Origin: an uncultured Collinsella sp.
Lineage (GTDB): Bacteria > Actinomycetota > Coriobacteriia > Coriobacteriales > Coriobacteriaceae
Length of the DNA stretch: 6,508 nucleotides
NCBI GenBank assembly: GCA_958403395.1
Contig: CATXXF010000067.1
Location: 1 to 6,508 of the forward strand
Reading direction: 5' to 3'
Positions 1 to 6,120 of the stretch are shown here, piece by piece. The translations under genes and the position numbers were made by a program. A model generated the notes under the pieces. That model was given only the letters and a program-made list of their open reading frames with translations. It was not told where the DNA came from and ran no database searches. Numbering within the stretch: position 1 is the stretch's first letter; each line of letters starts with the position of its first letter.

Positions 1-1054
1 CCGCGTTGGCCTTCGCCGCGGGCATGCCGCGGGCGAGCATCTCCTCGCGCCGCCGGAGCAGGCGCTCGGAACCCTTCCTCCCGTGCATCCTCACCTCGAG
101 CGGGACGCCGCTGCCCTTGGGCATCAGCTTCGGTTGGTGCCCGGCCTGGGCGTAGCGCCAGGACCCCTCGACCGCCAGCCTCCTGACGAGGGCGTTGCCG
201 GTCCCGCTGATCCCGCCGAGGCGCACGGAGTCCGCGCTCGACCTCTACTTCGGGGCGAGGCCGAAGTAGGACGTCACCTGCCTGCCGGAGCGGAACCTCG
301 AGAAGTCGCCGACCTCGGACGCGAAGGCGGCGGCGAGCGCGAACCCGCACCCCTTGATCGACTGGAGCGCCTCGACCTCCGCCGAGAGGGGGCCCGCCGC
401 GACGGCGGCCCTGTACTCGGCGAGGAGGTCGTCGCGCGTCTCGGCGGCCGCCTCGACCTCGCTCCTCAGCGCCGCAAGCGCCCGGATGCCGCCGTCGTCG
501 GCGGGCCGGACCTTGTCGAGCCACCTGAGGAAGTCGTACGTCCAGTACCTCCGGGGGTTTCCGGCCGGCGTCGTGCCGCCGTAGGCGTAGCCACGGCGGG
601 CCAGGAACGCCAGGAGCCGCTGCTTCGCCGCCGCGAGCCTCGCGGTCGCCGCGTCGTGGGCCCCGGCGAGGTCCCTGAGCCCCTCGATCTCGGGGGACGG
701 CACCCATACCGGGGAGATATCGTGCGACAGTATCGCCTTGGCCATCCTGGCCGCGTCGTTGCGGTCGTTCTTGGACGAGAGGTCTGCCGCCGACCTCGGG
801 ACCTTGGAGACGGCCGCGACGACGCAGTCGACGCCGAGCCCGGAGAGCTCCCTCTGCGGGGCGAAGCCGAGGTAGCCGCTCTCGTAGGCGGCGAGCGACG
901 GGCCGGGGAAGCCCGACATCCACTCCGCGACCTCGCCCCAGGGGTTGCCGCGGAACCTCCTCGTCACGGCCTCGCCCGTCTCCGCGTCGAGCGCGCAGAC
1001 GGTGGTGGACCTGAGGTGTACGTCCATTCCGAAGGCGGTAGAATATCTAGGCAC
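1..1054 (-). pseudogene. IS110-family transposase, 3' part off window, interrupted by an amber codon
   Basis: This encodes an IS110-type DEDD transposase (RNA-guided recombinase family). The N-terminal RuvC-like domain shows the acidic residues in order: D11 (FGMDVH), E58 (AAYESG), D97 and D100 (KNDRND). A helical middle region follows, then the start of the Transposase_20 domain (about 228-269, IKGCGFALA...YFGLAPK). Translation stops at a TAG at 245-247. Beyond it the same frame stays open to the window edge and still reads as family sequence (RSSAD, LGGISGTGNALVRRL, EGSWRY). The stop therefore most likely replaced a GAG glutamate codon by one substitution. It falls just before the serine-containing motif thought to supply the nucleophile, so the 269-residue product should be inactive unless the stop is read through. 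The GTG start at 1052-1054 is supported by GGGAGG five bases upstream. The gene is visibly GC-richer than the transporter operon, consistent with acquisition by transfer. The family call is confident; loss of function is inferred. Confidence 0.85.
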
Positions 1055-1200
1055 GGGAGCCTCCCAACCTCGTTGCGGCGCGGCTGCGCCTCTGGCACTT
1101 CAACAACATTGTCGCAGCCCCGACCCGCGGTCACGAGCGGGGGCTCCTGTCGTTTCCGTGCCCCTGGATTGGGTCATAGTGTCTGACTTTTGCTCTACCT
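1055..1200 (-). ncRNA. Candidate IS110 left end with bridge-RNA-like folding
   Basis: In IS110-group elements the long non-coding end upstream of the transposase is known to encode a structured bridge RNA that specifies target and donor DNA. This stretch occupies that position. It can form a stem from 1116-1121 with 1140-1145 (AGCCCC/GGGGCT), an alternative from 1140-1144 with 1160-1164 (GGGGC/GCCCC), and a hairpin 1077-1081 with 1086-1090 (GGCGC/GCGCC, four-base loop) close to the transposase ribosome site. I cannot assign the target-binding and donor-binding loops, and both ends are uncertain. No terminal inverted repeats are obvious, as is usual for IS110. The call rests on position and fold only. 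Confidence 0.35.
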
Positions 1201-1211
1201 GCGGTGCTGGC

Positions 1212-1249
1212 GGGATAGCTAATTTAGGATGGGGCTCTTTTAGCTACCC
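1212..1249. repeat. Diverged single arm of the long palindrome seen at 4735-4849
   Basis: Positions 1227-1249 match 4750-4772 at 21 of 23 bases (GGAYGGGGCT...TTTTAGCTACCC). The preceding part, 1212-1226, aligns more weakly to the rest of the arm. The segment carries its own short inverted repeat: GGG-a-TAGCTA at its start and TAGCTACCC at its end. It is probably an old, decayed copy of a dispersed palindromic repeat family. It lies just outside the likely left end of the IS110 element. Confidence 0.55.
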
Positions 1250-1254
1250 GCAAA

Positions 1255-1346
1255 GTAGTCGTTAGTCATTGGGGACGTTCTTGCTTGACTAGTCAAACAA
1301 GAACGTCCCCAACGGCTAGTCGTTTAAGAACGTCCCCAACGACTAC
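1255..1346. repeat. GGGGACGTTCTT palindrome cluster (REP-like)
   Basis: The motif GGGGACGTTCTT occurs three times: forward at 1271-1282, and reversed at 1299-1310 and 1327-1336 with flanks. Positions 1269-1289 pair with 1292-1312 over 21 bp with one mismatch (C1284/A1297). The centre is the perfect palindrome GACTAGTC. Outside this, GTAGTCGTT (1255-1263) pairs with AACGACTAC (1338-1346). The third copy has its own arms TAGTCGTT/AACGACTA. GTAG at the foot of a palindrome resembles the tetranucleotide of REP sequences mobilised by REP-associated tyrosine transposases. That link is an inference, as no such transposase lies in the window. Confidence 0.7.
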
Positions 1347-1391
1347 CCGGGGGAGTTGCCTTCCCTCGTGGCGGTCTTCTAGCAGAAAAAC

Positions 1392-1512
1392 CAAGTGAGT
1401 AGGCTTTTTGCAGGAGGCCAAGCACGCGCCAAAACGCCACAGTTCTGACCTGCGGTTTTATCGATCATTTGTCGCGATGTGCTCGGCAGGTTCAAAAAAG
1501 TCTACTCACTTG
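1392..1512. repeat. MITE-like element with 18-bp terminal inverted repeats
   Basis: The arm at 1392-1409 (CAAGTGAGTAGGCTTTTT) is the reverse complement of 1495-1512 except for one G:T position, enclosing about 85 bases without a credible gene. Inside are further nested inverted pieces (ACCTGC at 1449-1454 with GCAGGT at 1486-1491) and an 18-mer that recurs at 5973-5990. The size and ends suit a non-autonomous mobile element or a large structured intergenic repeat. No target-site duplication is evident. Confidence 0.5.
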
Positions 1513-1523
1513 CATCCGAGACA

Positions 1524-1532
1524 CCCCCCCCC
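1524..1532. repeat. Nine-base poly-C tract
   Basis: A run of nine C bases lies between the MITE-like element and the operon terminator. It is intergenic, downstream of the transporter operon, and sits in no gene I can support. Such tracts slip during replication, but no phase-variable gene is attached to this one. Confidence 0.6.
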
Positions 1533-1540
1533 AGATAGGC

Positions 1541-1580
1541 AAAAACCGCCGCGAAAGGGCCCCTGGTCCCTTCGCGGCGG
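1541..1580 (-). terminator. Rho-independent terminator of the ABC-transporter operon
   Basis: On the minus strand CCGCCGCGAAGGG (1580-1568) pairs with CCCTTTCGCGGCGG (1559-1546), 13 bp with one bulged base and an eight-base loop. A T run follows (1545-1541). It starts about 40 bases after the permease stop codon, so it ends that transcript. The T run and strand make the direction clear. Confidence 0.9.
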
Positions 1581-1618
1581 TCATACGCCTCTGATTTTGC
1601 GACGATTATGCCCGCTTG

Positions 1619-3856
1619 TTACTCGCTGTAACGGGTGGCTATGGCAGCTCGCACCATTCCGGTACTCATAAGGTAGGTCACCAGGAAATAGCCGCCGTAG
1701 GCTGCCAGGAAGATCGCGCAGGTGAGGCCCACGGTGCCGCCGATGCTCATATTTCCGAATATGCTCACCATCTCGATGATCACCTTAAGTGCCACAAAGG
1801 AGTGCGCCAAGCCCACCGCCAACGGGAACAGGAAGAATACCGCTTGCTGCGCCATCACCGAATGGCGAATCTGGCGGTCGTCGCAGCCGATCTGTGCCAG
1901 CACACGATAGCTGCGGCTGCCGTCGGCCACGTTGGAGAGTTGCTGGATCGACAGAATCGCCGCGCATGCAACAGCCAATACAAAGCCGATGTAGATGGCT
2001 AGGTAGCTAATAAGACCGTTCATTTGCGCTGCTTGCGCGTACATCTCGGAGCGTGTGATGAAGGTTCCCCACGACCCCGGCTCCTTGCCGTCAACGAGCA
2101 GATTGTCGAGCACAGTGTATTTAATACTCTCGTCTGCCTCGGTCGTATCCATCCCCTGTTTGTAGTTAACGAGCAGACTACTGGAATACGGCTGCAGATT
2201 AAGTTGGGACAACAGCTCGTCGGCAACGACGACGGTACCCCCATTACTGCCCATCGCCGAGTTGGCGATGGCCGCCGTATCTTCGTCCGACTTATCGGTT
2301 GCGGGCTTGAGCGTATGCCCGCCCAAGGTAAGGGTATGGCCGCCAGCCATATACTTGGTGTACAGGTCGACCAGCTCGCCGCCCATATCACACGTGAGCA
2401 GATACTGGTCGTGACCGATGTGCACCGGCTCCTTGCCCATCATCTGGCGCAGTTTGTTGTACTGACTTGCCGGCGTCACAGACAGGCCTGTCATGTCGGC
2501 ATTGCTACCCCCGAACGCCTTGGGAAGCTTTTCGCCCATGGTCTTGCACATCTCACTTGGGGTCACCGAAGGATCCGAGCCGCCAAGCGGGTAACTCAGA
2601 TACGAATCGATCTGCACATGCTCACCGGCAACATCGGCGATATTGACCTTCTTGCCGGTCTCGTCGTTGTTGTCCGCCGACTTGCCTTTAATACCGTCTG
2701 CAACGTTATCGGGGTCGACCCGATCGCCGTGCCATGCGGAGTACAAATCGACCGTACTATCGGCCAGCACCATGCGATCGGCTTCAGACGGATTGATGTA
2801 CTCTTTGTAGAAGTCGAGCGTATCGGGCGTGTAATAGATATACGTCTGCGACATGTCGGCCGGATTATAGCGCTCCAGGTTTTCGTTCATCACGTTGGCG
2901 ATCGACATACCGCACGTCACCGAGGTGATGGCCAAAAACAGAAGCATCGCGATGACGCCCATCGAAAAGCACACCGTGTTGACCTTGGCCGAAAGCTGAC
3001 GCACGGTAAACATATTGAGGCCACGCCAATACACGCTGCGCAGGCTCTGCAGCAGCTTGATGAGCATGCCCGAGAGCCCCCAGAACAGGGCAAAGGTGCC
3101 CACGGTAACCATAGCGGTCGTAATACCAAACTGGTTCATGGCCTCTTGCAGCTTGCTGTCCGTCGCGGTTAGCGGGAACCCATCACGTAACAGACGGTAA
3201 TAGGCCACGCCCACAAGCGCCACGCCCACGACAAAGATGGCAATCGCAATCCAGGGGTTGCGTGTCTTGATGCTCTCGTTGCGACGCTCGGCACCCATAA
3301 GCTCGATGAGTTTGGTACGACGCACGGCGCGAAGGTTCAGCAGTAGCGTGAGCACAAACATTACGAGCATGCAGGCAAGAGTCAGATTGAACGCATGCAC
3401 CGAGAAAAAGAAGTGGAAATTGGCAATCTGTGTCTTAAAAAGCGAGGCCGTAAAGAACGTCATGAGCTGGGAGAGTCCCACACCCAGCACAATGCCGGCG
3501 ACAAAGGCCACGACCGAGACAATCACCGTCTCGAGCGCCATGATCGTGGCGACGCGTCCGCGCCCCATGCCGAGCACCTGATACAGGCCAAACTCCTTCT
3601 TGCGGCGTTTCATGATGAAGTTATTGGCATACACCATCAAAAAGGCCATGACAACGGCCAAAAAGTACGTCAGGTCGCCGAGCATGCTGTCCATAACCTG
3701 CGCCAAGCCCTCTTCATCGATTCCGGCGATGTCGACCTGCATCGAGATGGTGTTAAAGGCATAGAAGACCGTGACGCCCAGGGTGAGCGTCAAAAGGTAG
3801 ACAAGGTAGTCGCGACCGGCGCGGCGGACGTTGCCCCAAGCGAGTTTACAGAGCAT
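1619..3856 (-). CDS. BceB-like FtsX-family ABC transporter permease
   Basis: This is an integral membrane permease, expected to work with the ATPase encoded just upstream. About ten membrane segments are visible. Numbered from the ATG start, these are near 17-38, 60-80, 106-131, 150-173, 201-220, 246-266, 294-318, 614-638, 668-691 and 704-731. A large soluble region of roughly 290 residues lies between segments 7 and 8. That 10-segment layout with one big external loop is characteristic of BceB-type transporters, which sense and remove peptide antibiotics such as bacitracin at the cell surface. The KRRKKEFGLYQVLGMGR stretch after segment 2 is typical FtsX/BceB cytoplasmic sequence. I chose the ATG at 3854-3856 because GAGGG lies five bases upstream; a GTG at 3868 would add four residues but has a weak ribosome site. 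Either start overlaps the end of the ATPase gene, implying translational coupling. The loop seems longer than in classical BceB. The substrate is unknown, and no BceRS-type two-component genes lie in the window. Confidence 0.88.
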   Translation of the reverse strand: MLCKLAWGNVRRAGRDYLVYLLTLTLGVTVFYAFNTISMQVDIAGIDEEGLAQVMDSMLGDLTYFLAVVMAFLMVYANNFIMKRRKKEFGLYQVLGMGRGRVATIMALETVIVSVVAFVAGIVLGVGLSQLMTFFTASLFKTQIANFHFFFSVHAFNLTLACMLVMFVLTLLLNLRAVRRTKLIELMGAERRNESIKTRNPWIAIAIFVVGVALVGVAYYRLLRDGFPLTATDSKLQEAMNQFGITTAMVTVGTFALFWGLSGMLIKLLQSLRSVYWRGLNMFTVRQLSAKVNTVCFSMGVIAMLLFLAITSVTCGMSIANVMNENLERYNPADMSQTYIYYTPDTLDFYKEYINPSEADRMVLADSTVDLYSAWHGDRVDPDNVADGIKGKSADNNDETGKKVNIADVAGEHVQIDSYLSYPLGGSDPSVTPSEMCKTMGEKLPKAFGGSNADMTGLSVTPASQYNKLRQMMGKEPVHIGHDQYLLTCDMGGELVDLYTKYMAGGHTLTLGGHTLKPATDKSDEDTAAIANSAMGSNGGTVVVADELLSQLNLQPYSSSLLVNYKQGMDTTEADESIKYTVLDNLLVDGKEPGSWGTFITRSEMYAQAAQMNGLISYLAIYIGFVLAVACAAILSIQQLSNVADGSRSYRVLAQIGCDDRQIRHSVMAQQAVFFLFPLAVGLAHSFVALKVIIEMVSIFGNMSIGGTVGLTCAIFLAAYGGYFLVTYLMSTGMVRAAIATRYSE

Positions 3857-4631
3857 CGGAGCCCTCACCGCCCATCATGGCAACGACCTCCATAATGCGG
3901 TCGAAGAACTCTCGGCGGTCGGTGTCGCCGCGGCGCAGCTCGGTGAAGATCTTGCCGTCGCGGATAAACAGCACACGGCTCGTGTGGCTGGCGGCAAAGC
4001 TGTCGTGCGTGACCATGAGCACGGTGGCGCGCAGGCGGCGGTTGAGGGCCTCTAGGCTCTCGAGCAACAGGCGGGCGCTTTTGGAGTCGAGGGCGCCGGT
4101 AGGCTCGTCGGCCATGATCATGGTGGGGTCGGTGACGAGCGCGCGAGCCGCGGCAACGCGCTGCTGCTGGCCGCCGGACATCTGGTAGGGATACTTGTCG
4201 AGCACCTGACTGATGGACAGGCGCGCTGCCACATCCTGCACGCGGGTCGAGATCTCTGCCGAGTTTGTGCGGGCAATGGTGAGCGGCAGGGCGATGTTCT
4301 CGCGTGCCGTGAGCGTATCGAGCAGGTTGGAGTCCTGGAAGATAAAGCCGAGCTCCTCGCGGCGAAACTGCGAGAGCTTGGCCTGCTTCATGCGCGTCAC
4401 GTCCTGCCCGTTGATGCGGATCGTGCCGCTCGTGGCGCTATCGATGGTCGACACGCAGTTGAGCAACGTCGACTTGCCCGAGCCCGAAGCGCCCATGATG
4501 CCAACAAATTCACCGCGGTTGACGGTAAAGCTGACGTCGTTGAGCGCACGGGTCACGTTGCCCAGCGCTCCATATACCTTTTCGAGATGCGCGACCTCCA
4601 GTACCGGGGTCGCCATGTGCGTGGTTTGCAT
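3846..4631 (-). CDS. BceA-like ABC transporter ATP-binding protein
   Basis: This is a cytoplasmic ATPase of the MacB/LolD/BceA class, 261 residues, the usual length. Visible motifs are Walker A GASGSGKST (about 48-56), the Q-loop in FIFQDSN, the signature SGGQQQR, Walker B MIMADEPTG followed by ALD, and the H-loop in VTHD. These are complete, so it should hydrolyse ATP to drive the permease, whose start codon overlaps its 3' end by about 11 bases. The ATG at 4629-4631 is preceded by AAAGGA six bases upstream. A second ATG five codons in is possible but has no better ribosome site. It is the first gene of the minus-strand operon, with a candidate operator just upstream (4643-4678). Family and partner are clear; the transported molecule is not. 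Confidence 0.95.
   Translation of the reverse strand: MQTTHMATPVLEVAHLEKVYGALGNVTRALNDVSFTVNRGEFVGIMGASGSGKSTLLNCVSTIDSATSGTIRINGQDVTRMKQAKLSQFRREELGFIFQDSNLLDTLTARENIALPLTIARTNSAEISTRVQDVAARLSISQVLDKYPYQMSGGQQQRVAAARALVTDPTMIMADEPTGALDSKSARLLLESLEALNRRLRATVLMVTHDSFAASHTSRVLFIRDGKIFTELRRGDTDRREFFDRIMEVVAMMGGEGSDAL
3862..3866 (-). promoter_or_regulatory. Ribosome binding site fixing the permease start
   Basis: On the minus strand GAGGG sits five bases before the ATG at 3854-3856 and inside the last codons of the ATPase gene. It favours that ATG over the GTG at 3866-3868, which overlaps this site. Confidence 0.6.
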
Positions 4632-4642
4632 ACCGAGTCCTT

Positions 4643-4678
4643 TCTTGCGATTAGTCTACGGCATCTATAGTCGCAAGA
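4643..4678 (-). promoter_or_regulatory. Candidate operator/promoter of the transporter operon
   Basis: A perfect inverted repeat TCTTGCGA (4643-4650) and TCGCAAGA (4671-4678) encloses 20 bases that include TATAGA on the minus strand (4664-4669), a plausible -10 element. No convincing -35 hexamer is seen 16-18 bases further up. The inner arm ends 12 bases before the ATPase ATG, over the leader. A dimeric regulator bound here would cover the promoter. The binding protein is unknown, and the site does not look like the published BceR operator. Confidence 0.45.
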
Positions 4679-4714
4679 AGACGAGTCGGCTACCATCGAT
4701 ATGGCTTACGCTTG

Positions 4715-4732
4715 CCTTACCGTTGTGTAAGG
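4715..4732. repeat. Short perfect inverted repeat in the divergent intergenic region
   Basis: CCTTAC (4715-4720) and GTAAGG (4727-4732) form a 6-bp stem with a six-base loop. It lies directly beside the long palindrome and about 85 bases upstream of the ATPase start. It may be a second regulator site or part of the repeat element; nothing decides between these. Confidence 0.35.
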
Positions 4733-4734
4733 TA

Positions 4735-4849
4735 GGGGTAGTCTTTTTGGGACGGGGCTTTTTTAGCTACCCCATCCGTAGCCTTCGAAACATGGGGCCG
4801 CATTTGACATAGGGCAGCTAAAAAAGCCCCGTCCCAAAAAGACTACCCT
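4735..4849. repeat. Long palindromic repeat, 37-bp arms with 39-base loop
   Basis: Positions 4736-4772 are the reverse complement of 4812-4848 with a single mismatch (A4769/C4815), and a further G:T pair at 4735/4849. The loop is 4773-4811. The arms contain GTAGTC and AGCTACCC at the edges and a central GGGACGGGGC. A diverged copy of one arm lies at 1212-1249, so this is a dispersed family and not a gene-specific operator. It separates the divergent transporter operon and the Nudix-Vsr gene. If transcribed it would form a very stable hairpin, though there is no proper T tract after it. A REP/MITE-type origin is inferred. Confidence 0.8.
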
Positions 4850-4865
4850 GCCACTTGTTGATGTT

Positions 4866-4874
4866 AAGGGAGGA
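4866..4874 (+). promoter_or_regulatory. Strong ribosome binding site before a TTG start
   Basis: AAGGGAGGA lies six bases before TTG at 4881 and settles that unusual start codon. The nearby ATG at 4861 is out of frame. No clear promoter hexamers are seen between the long palindrome and this site. Confidence 0.75.
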
Positions 4875-4880
4875 CTCCTG

Positions 4881-5870
4881 TTGAAGACTGTTCATGTTGC
4901 CGCTGGGATCATTCGCAAGGAAGGATCTGATGAGCTGCTTGCCGTGCAGCGCGGCTACGGCGACATGCAGGGACTTTGGGAGTTTCCCGGTGGCAAGCTC
5001 ATGCGCGGCGAGTCGCCCGAGGACGCCGTACGCCGCGAGCTTATGGAAGAGTTGCAGGTCAAAGTCACCAATCTGCGCGATTTCTATACCGTTGAGTACG
5101 ACTACCCCGATTTTCATCTCTCCATGGAGTGCTACTACTGCTCGCTGGCTAAAGAGTCTGGCGAGCCCCAGAAGCACGACCGCCAGCTCGATATCCGCTG
5201 GATTCCGCGCACCTCGCTTGCCACCGTTGAGTGGATGCCCGCCGACAAGGGACTCATTGATGCCCTAATTGAGTTGAAGGAAGACCGGCTTGAGGCCAAC
5301 GGCGTTGCCAACGACGCCGAGGCCACCGCGACCGACGAGCCCGCCACCAAGCCCAAGCGCGCACCTAAGCGCCGCAGCAAAAAGCGTCCAAAGCCCGGTC
5401 TGTTGGACGGCATCGACACCTCGGACCTTTCCGCCGACGAGCGTGAACTCGTGCGCCGTCGCGCCGCTATAAAAAAGTCCATGAAGGGCAACAAGCGTGC
5501 AAACACCAAGCCCGAGCTGCTCGTTCGCCAGCGCTTGCGCGCAGCGGGGCTCACAGGCTATCGCCTAGAATGGAAGGTTCCCGGCAAACCCGATATCGCC
5601 TTCCCCGGCCGCAAGATCGCCATCTTCGTCAACGGCTGCTTTTGGCACCGCTGCCCCAAGTGCAACCCTAGCCAGCCCAAGCGCAATGTTGAATTTTGGG
5701 AGGCAAAGTTTCGCCGCAACGTCGAGCGTGACCGCGCTGCCGTGGCAGCACTCACTCAAATAGGCTGGACACCCATAACCATCTGGGAATGCGAGCTCAA
5801 AAAAGACCGCATCGACGCCACGATGGAAAAGGTCATCGAGCAGGTGCGTGCCGCGGCACCGCAACGCTAA
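4881..5870 (+). CDS. Nudix hydrolase fused to Vsr-type mismatch endonuclease
   Basis: One uninterrupted 329-codon frame joins two DNA-protection enzymes. Residues 1-132 form a Nudix domain resembling MutT/NudG nucleotide pyrophosphohydrolases. The Nudix box runs G38-x5-E44-x7-R52-E53-L-M-E56-E57, with metal-binding glutamates intact; Q59 replaces the usual glycine. Such enzymes hydrolyse damaged or modified (d)NTPs such as 8-oxo-dGTP or 5-substituted dCTP. Residues about 133-195 are a linker, strongly basic near 157-172 (TKPKRAPKRRSKKRPK), probably flexible and DNA-contacting. Residues about 196-310 form a Vsr endonuclease domain, which nicks beside T:G mismatches left by 5-methylcytosine deamination. 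It shows TKPELLVRQRL, PGKPDI (D238, equivalent of the E. coli catalytic D51), NGCFWHRCPKC (H256 for H69; N251 where E. coli has H64), VERD (D284 for D97) and IWEC. C253, C258, C261 and C304 fit the structural zinc site. Both domains look catalytically competent. Vsr genes usually sit beside a cytosine methyltransferase; none is seen here. The double activity is inferred. Confidence 0.92.
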   Translation: MKTVHVAAGIIRKEGSDELLAVQRGYGDMQGLWEFPGGKLMRGESPEDAVRRELMEELQVKVTNLRDFYTVEYDYPDFHLSMECYYCSLAKESGEPQKHDRQLDIRWIPRTSLATVEWMPADKGLIDALIELKEDRLEANGVANDAEATATDEPATKPKRAPKRRSKKRPKPGLLDGIDTSDLSADERELVRRRAAIKKSMKGNKRANTKPELLVRQRLRAAGLTGYRLEWKVPGKPDIAFPGRKIAIFVNGCFWHRCPKCNPSQPKRNVEFWEAKFRRNVERDRAAVAALTQIGWTPITIWECELKKDRIDATMEKVIEQVRAAAPQR

Positions 5871-5974
5871 CAGCGAGCATTCACACGCTCCACACAGGCG
5901 AGCCACATCCGCGCCACAAACCTTAGAAAGCCCTTAAGCTCAAAACCTTTCAAGAGTGTTACTCAATAGCCTTG

Positions 5975-6006
5975 ACCTGCGGTTTCATCGTAACACCAAA
6001 CCAGGT
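5975..6006. repeat. Imperfect hairpin downstream of the Nudix-Vsr gene
   Basis: ACCT-gc-GGTTT (5975-5985) pairs with AAACC-AGGT (5998-6006), nine pairs with a two-base bulge and a 12-base loop. It includes the 18-mer shared with 1446-1463. It lies about 105 bases after the stop codon and is followed by only a broken T-rich stretch, so I do not call it a terminator. The rest of 5871-6120 shows no gene I can support. Confidence 0.4.
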
Positions 6007-6120
6007 TAAGCCTTTCTTTAGCGCTTCTTTGCAGCAGCCGCGGCATAATACTGCCAGCGCACGGGTAGCAGCATACCCCGAGCGCAATCTATTGGTGGAC
6101 ATCGAGGAGGCCGCATAAGC

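Noticed and set aside
83..1186. Long plus-strand open frame (367 codons) opposite the transposase
   Set aside because: It is an antisense shadow in GC-rich DNA. Its product is a low-complexity R/G/P/E mix with no family resemblance, while the minus strand has clear IS110 motifs.
1255..1346. CRISPR array, suggested by three copies of one motif
   Set aside because: The copies are inverted relative to each other, spacing is irregular, there are only three, and no cas gene is present.
1408..1671. Plus-strand 87-codon frame across the MITE-like element and terminator
   Set aside because: It crosses a poly-C tract, a terminator hairpin and the permease 3' end. The product has no sensible composition, so coding is improbable.
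2024..3172. Plus-strand open frame of 382 codons inside the permease gene
   Set aside because: It is a shadow of the permease in the opposite strand, with a histidine- and arginine-rich product, no ribosome site of note and no recognisable domain.
4213..4812. Plus-strand open frame of 199 codons over the ATPase and its upstream region
   Set aside because: It lies opposite the intact ATPase with all its motifs and ends inside the long palindrome; its product is serine-rich and featureless.
4735..4849. Long palindrome as a Rho-independent terminator
   Set aside because: The stem is far longer than usual with a 39-base loop, no T tract follows on either strand, and both neighbouring genes point away from it.
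5280..5480. Frameshift or assembly join between the Nudix and Vsr domains
   Set aside because: One frame runs through both domains and the linker without a stop, and codon use stays coherent across it. A true fusion is the simpler reading.
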